A DNA stretch of 64,000 nucleotides from Solirubrobacter pauli (GTDB lineage Bacteria; Actinomycetota; Thermoleophilia; Solirubrobacterales; Solirubrobacteraceae), in NCBI RefSeq assembly GCF_003633755.1, contig NZ_RBIL01000001.1:1411426-1475425 (forward strand), read 5' to 3'. The notes below the pieces were generated by a model. The model searched no databases. It saw nothing but the letters and a program-made list of their open reading frames with translations, and was not told where the DNA came from. Positions within the stretch are counted from its first letter, which is position 1. Every line of letters begins with the position of its first letter. Positions 56,975 through 64,000 of this stretch are shown piece by piece. The translations under genes and the position numbers were made by a program.

Positions 56975-58350
56975 TGCTCGGCCGTCCGCCCAACGTGCCC
57001 CGCCGCGCGCCGAAGGCGTCGCACATCGACCTCGGCGACATCCAGGGCAACGTCCTGCGCGGGTACACGCACCCGGCGGCGGCGTACCTGTTCCTGCGGA
57101 TCGTCGACGCAGGCGCCGCGCGCGCGTTGATGCGGCGGATGCTGCCGCAGGTCGCGACCGCCGCGCCGTGGGCCGACGGTGCACCGGCGACCGCCATGAA
57201 CGTCGCGTTCACGTTCGCCGGGCTGCAGGCGCTCGGGCTGCCGGACGCGGTGCTCGCGTCCTTCCCCGAGGCGTTCCGGGACGGCATGGCGACGCGCGCC
57301 GGCCGGCTCGGCGACCGTGGGCCGAGCGCGCCCGAGGCGTGGGAGGACGGGCTCGGCACGGGCGAGGCGCACGTGCTGGTCACGGTCTACGCCGTCGACC
57401 GGGAGCACCTGACCGCGGCGGTGGCGAAGATCATCGGGGAGGACGCGGACTCCAACGCGGTCTCGCTCGTCAACCTGCAGCGCGCGGAGGCGCTGGCGGG
57501 CGGCCGCGACCACTTCGGCTTCTTCGACGGGATCGCCCAGCCCGCCGTGCGCGGCGCGGGCGTCGAGCCCCGGCCCGGCGACGGCCAGCCGGACGGGGCC
57601 GGCGGCTGGCGCGAGCTCGCCACCGGGGAGGTCCTGCTCGGCTACGAGGACGAGGACGGCACGCTGCCCAAGGCGCCGCTCGCCCCGTTCGACCGCAACG
57701 GGACGTTCGTCGTCTACCGCAAGCTCGCGATGGACCCGGCGGCCTTCCGGCGCTTCATGGCGGCACAGGACTACCCGGGCGGCGCGCAGGCGCTGGCCGC
57801 GAAGATCGTCGGCCGCTGGCCCGACGGCACGCCGCTCGCGCTCTCCCCCGACACCCCCGACGCGTCCGTCTCCTCCGACCCCGCCCGGATCAACCACTTC
57901 GGCTACGCCGACGACCCGACCGGCCTCAAGTGCCCGCTGGGCGCGCACATCCGCCGCGCGAACCCGCGCGAGGCGCACGGCTTCTTCGACGGCCGGCTGA
58001 CCAACCGCCACCGGATCGTCCGCCGCGGCCGGGCCTACGGCGCGCCGCTCGCGCCCGGCGCGCTCGAGGACGACGGCGTCGACCGGGGCCTGGTGTTCGT
58101 GTGCTTCCAGGCCGACATCTGGCGCCAGTTCGAGACGATCCAGGCGCTGTGGATCGACGACGGCGACCCGTTCGGGCTGGGCCGCGACAAGGACTTCCTG
58201 GTGGGCGAGCCGCACGGCACCGCCGGGAAGATGACGATCCAAGGCCATCCGCCGCACTTCCTCAAGCCGCAGCCGCGCTTCGTGACGCTCCGCGGCGGCG
58301 AGTACCTGTTCCAGCCGTCGATGCGGGCGCTGCGCGAGCTCAGCGCCTGA
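56974..58350 (+). CDS. DyP-type heme peroxidase
   Basis: 458 residues from the GTG at 56974. DyP hallmarks: distal GFFDGI with Asp185 (GxxDG) and proximal heme ligand His325 in CPLGAHIRRANPRE. Further family segments are IQGNVLRGYTHP near the N-terminus and FVCFQADIWRQFETIQ near 375. No signal peptide or Tat motif, so it is cytosolic or carried by a partner. It uses H2O2, which the GMC oxidoreductase 12 kb upstream could make. Its tail overlaps the convergent MocA-family gene by 11 bases. Confidence 0.93.
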   Translation: MLGRPPNVPRRAPKASHIDLGDIQGNVLRGYTHPAAAYLFLRIVDAGAARALMRRMLPQVATAAPWADGAPATAMNVAFTFAGLQALGLPDAVLASFPEAFRDGMATRAGRLGDRGPSAPEAWEDGLGTGEAHVLVTVYAVDREHLTAAVAKIIGEDADSNAVSLVNLQRAEALAGGRDHFGFFDGIAQPAVRGAGVEPRPGDGQPDGAGGWRELATGEVLLGYEDEDGTLPKAPLAPFDRNGTFVVYRKLAMDPAAFRRFMAAQDYPGGAQALAAKIVGRWPDGTPLALSPDTPDASVSSDPARINHFGYADDPTGLKCPLGAHIRRANPREAHGFFDGRLTNRHRIVRRGRAYGAPLAPGALEDDGVDRGLVFVCFQADIWRQFETIQALWIDDGDPFGLGRDKDFLVGEPHGTAGKMTIQGHPPHFLKPQPRFVTLRGGEYLFQPSMRALRELSA

Positions 58351-59419
58351 GCGCGACCCGCTGCCCCGTGGCGGCGGAGCGCTGGATCGCGTCCAGCAGC
58401 CGGTGACGCACGACGGCGTGGGCGAACCCGGGGACGACGGCCGTGCCGCTCGCCAGGTCGTCGCGGATCGCGGCGTACGCGTGGGTCAGCGCGTGGATCC
58501 GGTCGTCGACGAGCTGCGGGTAGGCGTCGTAGCCGTCGGGGAGCGCGAGCTCGGCCAGGGCGGCGGACCCGCGTGAGCCGCGGACGGTGACGGGGTTGAC
58601 GTTCGGATGCGAGGGCGCGGTCACCACGAGCGTGCCCTCGGTGCCGTCGACGGTCAGGGAGAACCCCGGGCCCGACACCGTGCCGCCGCGGAAGTGGCCG
58701 GAGAGGATCGCGCCGCCCGCCAGCGTGCCCGACACCGCGACCTGGTCCTCGGCCGTCATCGGGACCAGCTCCGACGTGCCCTCGAGCGGGACCTGGGGGC
58801 GCCGCGTCGCGGTGGTCGCGACCACGTCCTCGAGCTCGCCCACGACCATCGCGACCGAGTCGAGCGCGTGCCCGGCGGCGATCGTCAGCATCGTCGCCCC
58901 GGAGGCGCGGTCGAGCGTGTAGCGGCCGCGCTCGGAGACCGGGCCGCCCCAGCCGGCCGACGCGGACACGACGGTCGCGGACAGCACCTCGCCCACGTAG
59001 CCGTCCGCGACGAGGTCCCGCAGCCAGCGGAACGCCGGCGCGGACCGCCCTTGCAAGCCGATGAACGTGCGCGTGCCGGCGGCGGCGCGCTCCAGCGCCT
59101 CCGCCTCCGCGAGGTCGACCGCGAGCGGCCACTCGCTGAGCACCGGCACGCCCGCCGTCAGCGCGGGGAGGATCAGCTCGCGGTGGCGCGGGACCTTGAC
59201 GGTGACGACCACGAGGTCGACGTCGTCACGCCGCGCGAGCGCCTCGACCGACGTGTGCGCGTCGACCCCGTAGGCCGCGCCCGCCGCGCGGGCCGATGCG
59301 TCCGAGCTGGCCACGAGCGCCCGCAGCTCGATGCCGTCGACGGCCGCGAGCGCGGGCAGGTGCGCCCCGGCCGCCCAGCCGCCGGTCGCGCTCAGTCCCA
59401 CGATGCCGACGCCGATCAT
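58340..59419 (-). CDS. Gfo/Idh/MocA-family oxidoreductase
   Basis: 359 residues. N-terminal Rossmann domain (IGVGIVGLSATGGWAAGAH, about 2-20), VTVKVPRHRELI and SEWPLAVDLAEAEAL (the EKP-like motif reads EWP, lacking the usual Lys). The C-terminal domain has GGATMLTIAAGHALD-like and FSLTVDGTEGTLVV segments. Lys loss suggests that activity may be altered. ATG at 59419 is taken since TACCGT lies 8 bases upstream; a TTG at 59428 overlaps that box. Sugar or related substrate, unknown. Confidence 0.85.
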   Translation of the reverse strand: MIGVGIVGLSATGGWAAGAHLPALAAVDGIELRALVASSDASARAAGAAYGVDAHTSVEALARRDDVDLVVVTVKVPRHRELILPALTAGVPVLSEWPLAVDLAEAEALERAAAGTRTFIGLQGRSAPAFRWLRDLVADGYVGEVLSATVVSASAGWGGPVSERGRYTLDRASGATMLTIAAGHALDSVAMVVGELEDVVATTATRRPQVPLEGTSELVPMTAEDQVAVSGTLAGGAILSGHFRGGTVSGPGFSLTVDGTEGTLVVTAPSHPNVNPVTVRGSRGSAALAELALPDGYDAYPQLVDDRIHALTHAYAAIRDDLASGTAVVPGFAHAVVRHRLLDAIQRSAATGQRVALRR

Positions 59420-59427
59420 GCCCCGCA

Positions 59428-59433
59428 ACGGTA
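59428..59433 (-). promoter_or_regulatory. Putative -10 box (TACCGT) of the MocA-family gene
   Basis: TACCGT ends 8 bases before the ATG at 59419 on the minus strand, immediately after the hairpin of the upstream gene. Confidence 0.4.
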
Positions 59434-59434
59434 C

Positions 59435-59462
59435 CGGCGGGAGGCCGCGTGGCCTCCCGCCG
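59435..59462 (-). terminator. Strong 12-bp hairpin after the Ig-repeat protein gene
   Basis: CGGCGGGAGGCC and GGCCTCCCGCCG pair perfectly around a GCGT loop, 8 bases past the stop codon at 59471. There is no T-run, as is common for actinobacterial terminators. It would insulate the next gene's promoter. Confidence 0.75.
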
Positions 59463-59470
59463 ACGGTGGA

Positions 59471-62400
59471 TCAGTTGTACGCGAAGCCGCGCTGGCGGGC
59501 CCACGACGTGCCGTCCCAGACGTACCACTTGGCGCCGTTGCCCACGCCGATGCACTTCGTCGCGGACGTGCACTCGATGTCGTTGATGACCAGGCCGGCG
59601 ACCGCGGCGGACTTCGTCCACGTCGTGCCGTCCCAGGTGCCGAACGTGCCGCTGCGCCAGAAGCCGGCGCAGAACGTGCCGCCGACGACGCAGTCCACCG
59701 CGTAGCTGACGCTGCCCGCGCCCGTGCTCGTGGGCGCGCCCAACGAGCCGCTCCACCTGACGACGTTGTCGTTGTAGCCGCCGGTGATCATGCACGACGT
59801 CGTCGAGCTGCAGCTGACGCGCGTGTTGTACAGGCCCGTGTTCTGCAGCGCCGACCAGCTGGTGCCGTCGAACGTCGTCAGGCCGTCGCCCGCCTGCACC
59901 GCGGCGCAGAACGTCGCGCTGAGGCAGTCGAACCCGTAGTAGCTGGCGTTCGGCATGCGGACGCTGCGGCCCCAGCTGCCGCTGTCCAGGCGCCAGGAGT
60001 AGCCCTGGTTGACGTTGGAGACCTTCTCGTCGCCGAAGATCTCGCAGCGCGTGGCCGTGAAGCACGAGCCATAGCGGACGGCGGTCGTGGTGCCGCCGTG
60101 CGAGACCGCCGGGCGGCCGATGCTCGTCCACGAGCCGCTGCCGTCCCACGTGTAGGCGTCGCCGCCGCCGGTCATCACGCACCGGGTCGCGCTGAAGCAG
60201 CTCAGGCCCTCGGGGTTGTAGTACGAGACGTCCGCGGACTTGGTCCAGGTCGTGCCGTCGTAGAGGTAGGTGGCGCGGAAGCCGACCGCCATGCACCCGT
60301 TCGCCGACCAGCAGTCGAGCGCCGCCAGGTCGACCGGCGTGCCGGAGGGCTCGGCCGTGACGTCGATCTGCAGCGCTTTGGTGGCCTGCGCGTTGGTCGA
60401 GTCGGTGACCGTGACCGTGAAGGCGAACGTGCCGCCCGCGGTCGTCGTGCCGGTGATCGCGCCCGTCGCCGCGTTCAGGCTCAGGCCGCCCGGCAGCGCG
60501 CCGGCGGTGACGGCCCACGTGTACGGGCCCGTGCCGCCGAGCGCGGTCAGCGTGGCGCTGAACGGGTCGCCCTCGAGCGGCGTCGGGAACGTCGGCGCCG
60601 TGAGGACCATGCCGGGCGGGTAGACCTTCAGCGTGACGGCCTTGGTCGCGCTGTGGCCGGTGGTGTCGGCGACCTTGACCGTGAACGCGTTGTCGCCCTG
60701 AGCGGTCGGGCGGCCCGACAGCTTGCCCGTCGCCGGGTCCAGCGTCACACCGGCCGGCAGCGTGCCGGAGGCCACCGTCCAGGTGTAGGCGCCCTCGCCG
60801 CCCTCGGCCACGAGCGCCTGCTCGTAGAGCACGCCGTCCATGCCGTCCGGCAGCGTCGCTGCGGTGCCGATCACGAGCGGCGGCGCGAGCACCGTCAGCT
60901 TGTACGCGCGGCTGGCGGTCTTGCCGTCGCCGCCGGTGACGGTGACCGTGAAGGCGAACGTGCCGGTCTGCGTCGGGGTGCCGAGCAGCTGGCCGCCGTC
61001 GAACGTCACGCCGCGCGGCAGGTCGCCCTTGAGCGTCCAGGTGTACGGCGTGGTCGAGCCCGTCGCCGTCAGGCCGACGCGGAGCGGGCTGCCGGACTGC
61101 GCGTTCTCCAACGCGGTCGTGGTGAGCGCGAGCGCGGGCGTGCGGATCGTGATCGCGTAGTCCTTGCGGGCGACCTTGCCCTCGCCGTCGACGACGCTGA
61201 TCTGGAAGCTGCTCGTGCCGTGCGCGGTCGGCGTGCCGGTGATCGCGCCGGTGGTGCGGTTGAGCGCGAGGCCAGCGGGCAGCGCGCCGTCGGTCACGTA
61301 GTAGCCCTTGCCGGTGCCGCGCGTGGTCTTGACCTGCGCGGCGTAGGCGACGCCGTTGTCACCGGCCGGGAAGGCCTTGCCGTCGAGCGCGATCGGCGCC
61401 TGCGTCTTGGCCTGCGCGACCGTCCAGTCCTTGGACCAGATGTCGGGCTTGTTGTAGTCGAAGCCGAACTTCCAGACCTTGAAGCGCAGGCCGCCGCCGG
61501 CCTGCAGGCCGCTGGAGAGCCGCCACCACGGCGACTTGTCGGTGTCGGCCTTGAGCTGCATGAAGATGCCGGCGGTCAGGTACGGGCCGGCGACGTCGTA
61601 GAAGTCGAACGCGAGCCGCGGGCCGACCGACGCCTTCAGGTTCATCGAGCCGGCGGGCTCGTAGTACTTGGTCTTGAACTCGGCCTTGGCCTCGCCGTAC
61701 GGGCCGAAGTTGTCGCCGTCGTAGGCCAGGCCGAACGACGTGTTGAGCGACTGGTCGACCTCGATCGCGGTGCTGGCCGCGATCTCCGCCTCGCCGTTGA
61801 TGAGGAAGTTGAGCTTCGGGACGATCACGACCGGCACCGGGCCGACGGTGAACGACCACGGCGTGAAGCGGTAGTCCTCGGGCAGCAGCTCGAGCTCGAG
61901 CTCGCACTTGGCCTCGCCGAACACCTCCACCTTGAGCTTGGCGGCCTGCTTGAGGGTCACGCCGACGTGCGCCTTGATCGTGCCCGGGTGCAGCCAGCCA
62001 CCCCACGCCACGCCGACGGACGTGCCCGCGTCGAAGGAGACGTCGCCGGTGAGCTTGGCGCCGGCGCGGCTCGAGCACTTGAACGGCTTGTCGGCGCCGC
62101 CGTCCTTCTTGGCGTTGAAGGAGCGCAGCCCGTCCGGCAGCTTCTTGAGCGCCGAGCCCTGCTTGAAGGCGCCGGGGTCGGCCTGCGGGTCCGCGTTCGC
62201 GACGCGCGCGAAGTCCTCCGCGGTCATCGACAGCTGCGGCTGGGAGATGATCTCGGCCTGCGGGCCGATCGCGGTCAGCGGCGCGGGGTCGGCCTGCGCG
62301 ATCGCGAGGTCGCCCTGGCGCGTGACCGACTTGACCTCGACGAGCATGCCGCCCGGCGTCTTCGGGCCCACCCCCGCGGTCAGCACCGAGCCGACCTTGA

Positions 62401-62920
62401 TCAGGCCCTGCGGGTCCTGCACCGTGACGGTGCGCGTCCCGTTCGGATCGCCGGTGACCGCCGTGACGGCCGACGGCTGCGCGACGAGCGTGCCCGTGCC
62501 GACCTGCTGGCGGTAGCGCACGCCGACCCAGCCGACCGCGTGCTTGCGCACCTTCGCGACGGTCCTGCGGTAGGTCGCGAACGTCGCCAGGTCCGTGCCC
62601 TTGATCGGCTCGGCGGTGACCACGTAGCGGCCCGGCTTGACGTTGCGGTACGTCTTGGTGGTCGACAGCTTGCGCTTGAAGCCGCCCGGCCCGGTGACCG
62701 TGACCTTCGGCGTGCTGCCCGTCGGCGCGAACTTGACCGAGACGCGCAGCGACGTCGTCTTCTTCGCCTTGGTCTTCGGCTTCAGGACGACCGTGCGGGT
62801 CGAGTCGGTGGCGGTGGCGCAATTGACGGGCGAGCACAGCGGGGCCGCGGCGCTCGCGGCGGCCGGCAACGCGAGTGCGAGCAGCGTCGACGCTGCGAGC
62901 ACCAGGCGGGTGGGGCGCAA
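59471..62920 (-). CDS. Large secreted protein with putative Ig (He_PIG) and propeller-like repeats
   Basis: 1149 residues from a TTG start with GGAG eight bases upstream and a signal peptide (MRPTRLVLAASTLLALALPAAASA). About 30-500 is an unrecognised beta-rich region with few Cys. About 505-900 holds four putative-Ig repeats, each with a LPAGLALNRTTGAITGTPT-like core (also LPRGVTFDGGQLLGTPT, LPAGVTLDPATGKLSGRPT, LPGGLSLNAATGAITGTTT). About 905-1149 holds six or so Cys-paired repeats of the type DCWSANGCMAVG, SCFSATRCVMTGG, DCLSATFCAAVQ with W-D-G-T-x-W strands, likely a disulphide-pinned propeller. Probably a surface adhesin or carbohydrate/cell-wall-binding protein. No catalytic domain seen. 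Confidence 0.8.
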   Translation of the reverse strand: MRPTRLVLAASTLLALALPAAASAAAPLCSPVNCATATDSTRTVVLKPKTKAKKTTSLRVSVKFAPTGSTPKVTVTGPGGFKRKLSTTKTYRNVKPGRYVVTAEPIKGTDLATFATYRRTVAKVRKHAVGWVGVRYRQQVGTGTLVAQPSAVTAVTGDPNGTRTVTVQDPQGLIKVGSVLTAGVGPKTPGGMLVEVKSVTRQGDLAIAQADPAPLTAIGPQAEIISQPQLSMTAEDFARVANADPQADPGAFKQGSALKKLPDGLRSFNAKKDGGADKPFKCSSRAGAKLTGDVSFDAGTSVGVAWGGWLHPGTIKAHVGVTLKQAAKLKVEVFGEAKCELELELLPEDYRFTPWSFTVGPVPVVIVPKLNFLINGEAEIAASTAIEVDQSLNTSFGLAYDGDNFGPYGEAKAEFKTKYYEPAGSMNLKASVGPRLAFDFYDVAGPYLTAGIFMQLKADTDKSPWWRLSSGLQAGGGLRFKVWKFGFDYNKPDIWSKDWTVAQAKTQAPIALDGKAFPAGDNGVAYAAQVKTTRGTGKGYYVTDGALPAGLALNRTTGAITGTPTAHGTSSFQISVVDGEGKVARKDYAITIRTPALALTTTALENAQSGSPLRVGLTATGSTTPYTWTLKGDLPRGVTFDGGQLLGTPTQTGTFAFTVTVTGGDGKTASRAYKLTVLAPPLVIGTAATLPDGMDGVLYEQALVAEGGEGAYTWTVASGTLPAGVTLDPATGKLSGRPTAQGDNAFTVKVADTTGHSATKAVTLKVYPPGMVLTAPTFPTPLEGDPFSATLTALGGTGPYTWAVTAGALPGGLSLNAATGAITGTTTAGGTFAFTVTVTDSTNAQATKALQIDVTAEPSGTPVDLAALDCWSANGCMAVGFRATYLYDGTTWTKSADVSYYNPEGLSCFSATRCVMTGGGDAYTWDGSGSWTSIGRPAVSHGGTTTAVRYGSCFTATRCEIFGDEKVSNVNQGYSWRLDSGSWGRSVRMPNASYYGFDCLSATFCAAVQAGDGLTTFDGTSWSALQNTGLYNTRVSCSSTTSCMITGGYNDNVVRWSGSLGAPTSTGAGSVSYAVDCVVGGTFCAGFWRSGTFGTWDGTTWTKSAAVAGLVINDIECTSATKCIGVGNGAKWYVWDGTSWARQRGFAYN

Positions 62921-62997
62921 GGGGAGGACTCCAGAGGGGTGAGGATCAGTACGTCTCCCCGGTAGTCGTCCGGCGCCCCAGCCGCTTGATCTGACGT

Positions 62998-64000
62998 TTA
63001 ACGCATCACACGTTTGATGGCGTCGTGGACGTCGGTGTTGTCGATCACGCCGTCGAAGGCCTCGCTGCCGGGGCCGCTCGCGGTGATCGGCGTGTCGGCG
63101 CCCGTGTGCTGGCCCGTCGTCCAGTCGGCGAACACCTGCAGCTGCGTGCCCTTGACCGTGAACGGGCCGTCCTCCTTGGACAGCTCCTCGCCGGACTCGT
63201 CCGCGGTGTCGGGGTTCTCGATCGTGAGGCCGCCGGTCTCGTGGTCGCCCTGGACGACGATCAGCGTGCCGGGGTGCGACCGCGCGAAGTCGACGGCCAC
63301 CTTGACGGTCGCGTCGAGCGCCGCGCCGGCCTTGATCATCAGGCCCGCGTTGTTCTCGTGGGCCATCTCGTCGATGCCCTCTTCCTCGATCAGCACGAAG
63401 AACCCGTCACGGTCGCGGGAGAGGACGCTCAGCGCCTTGCTCGCCATCTCGGGAAGCGGGACGGCGGGGTCGTACAGGTCGCCCTTGCCCTCTTCGCGGT
63501 GCTCGAACAGCTCCTCGTTGGCGAACAGCCCGAGCAGCTTCGGCCCGCGGGCCTTGCGCAGCGCGTCGCGGGTGCTCACGTACGTGTAGCCGAGCCCCTT
63601 CGCCTTCTCGACCAGGTTGCCCTTGTCGCCCTTGCTGGCCTCGGACGGGTCGGTCGCCGGGTGGTCGGGCCAGCCGCCCTCGGTCCCGGCCGGGTACCAG
63701 TAGTCCTCGCCGCCGCCGAGGATCACGTCGGGCTTCGACTGCTCCAGGAACTGGCGGGCGATCTCGCTCTGCTGCGCCCGGTCGGACACGTGCGCGGCGT
63801 ACGCGGCCGGCGTCGCGTCCGTGACCTGCGACGTGGTCACGAGCCCGGTGGCCTTGCCCATCCGCCGCGCGTCCTCGAGCAGCGTGCGCACCGGCTTGCC
63901 CTGCGCGTCCACGCCGATCGCGCCGTTGAACGTCTTCACGCCCGTCGCGAACGCGGTCGCGGCCGCCGCGGAGTCGGTCACCGCCTGCTTCGGGTCGGCC
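62998..64000 (-). CDS. Alkaline phosphatase (partial, N-terminus off the right edge)
   Basis: 334 C-terminal codons are visible. The nucleophile Ser lies in TDSAAAATAFATG (DSAAxA motif of PhoA). Zinc-binding segments are VLIEEEGIDEMAHENN (normally EG-x-D-x2-H), GDHETGG and QHTGADTPI. Expected to be an exported phosphomonoesterase for phosphate scavenging, although the signal region is not in view. The stop codon TAA at 62998-63000 falls 77 bases upstream of the Ig-repeat gene on the same strand; nothing like a strong terminator is visible in that gap. Confidence 0.9.
   Translation of the reverse strand, partial: ADPKQAVTDSAAAATAFATGVKTFNGAIGVDAQGKPVRTLLEDARRMGKATGLVTTSQVTDATPAAYAAHVSDRAQQSEIARQFLEQSKPDVILGGGEDYWYPAGTEGGWPDHPATDPSEASKGDKGNLVEKAKGLGYTYVSTRDALRKARGPKLLGLFANEELFEHREEGKGDLYDPAVPLPEMASKALSVLSRDRDGFFVLIEEEGIDEMAHENNAGLMIKAGAALDATVKVAVDFARSHPGTLIVVQGDHETGGLTIENPDTADESGEELSKEDGPFTVKGTQLQVFADWTTGQHTGADTPITASGPGSEAFDGVIDNTDVHDAIKRVMR

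Noticed and set aside
60270-61350. Direct repeats in DNA that might be a CRISPR or tandem-repeat array
   Set aside because: They are codon-level repeats of the putative-Ig domains, too long and too diverged for CRISPR.
58607-62965. 1452-codon plus-strand open frame opposite the Ig-repeat and MocA genes
   Set aside because: Spans two opposite-strand genes and a terminator; composition is shadow-like, while the minus-strand proteins have signal peptide, repeats and motifs.
1-64000. tRNA, rRNA, integrase, transposase or phage genes
   Set aside because: None seen on either strand; the window looks like stable chromosome with uniform composition.

Overview
The window is very GC-rich, gene-dense DNA with no gene-free stretch over about 130 bases. 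GTG and TTG starts are frequent, stop and start codons commonly overlap (ATGA/GTGA), and many transcription units appear leaderless, with a TANNNT hexamer 6-11 bases before the start codon. Together with lipoprotein-type solute receptors, tandem Ku genes, several PASTA-less Ser/Thr kinases, PspC/LiaF proteins, an MMPL transporter and a DyP peroxidase, this suggests a soil actinobacterium, most likely Thermoleophilia/Solirubrobacterales. That placement is inference from style and gene content. I see no rRNA, tRNA, CRISPR, insertion sequence or phage gene.

Layout. 1-1666: secreted M6-type metalloprotease, running off the left edge. 1721-7034: a five-gene operon for a BmpA-type nucleoside ABC importer plus a nucleoside hydrolase. 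7107-9527: MetNIQ-type importer. 9541-11186: PucR-like regulator divergent from a cupin. 11197-11508: a small lipoprotein gene whose reading frame shifts twice. 20904-11505 (minus): a ten-gene string of M14 peptidase, histidine phosphatase, Rrf2 regulator, ribose-type ABC importer, MtnK-like kinase, MtnA-like isomerase and two zinc alcohol dehydrogenases. A perfect 20-bp palindrome precedes the importer. Nucleoside cleavage, methionine-type uptake and methylthioribose-type chemistry therefore all lie within 18 kb.

20928-26458: sarcosine-oxidase-like flavoenzyme, HAD phosphatase, secreted PD40 protein, and a drug-efflux MFS/MarR pair sharing palindromic operators. 29941-26448 (minus): an envelope-stress operon (PspC/LiaF-like protein, small membrane protein, PspC-histidine kinase, NarL-type regulator) ending with a uracil-DNA glycosylase that lacks the usual Fe-S cysteines. 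30046-37537: unusual aldehyde dehydrogenase, MFS transporter, nitroreductase, two Ku proteins for end joining, Crp-like regulator, EamA exporter and an NAD(P)-binding protein. 37540-42969: secreted lipase, three Ser/Thr kinases (one with a GAF domain) and a zinc-ribbon membrane protein.

43023-58350 looks like a lipid or sterol oxidation region: GMC oxidoreductase with a partner protein and a membrane protein; a thiolase/flavoprotein/membrane-protein operon; SDR and MMPL transporter; then a five-gene operon of alpha/beta hydrolase with a Cys nucleophile, nitroreductase-like protein, two unknown proteins and a DyP peroxidase. 58340-64000: Gfo/Idh/MocA oxidoreductase, a strong hairpin terminator, a large secreted protein with putative Ig repeats, and an alkaline phosphatase running off the right edge.
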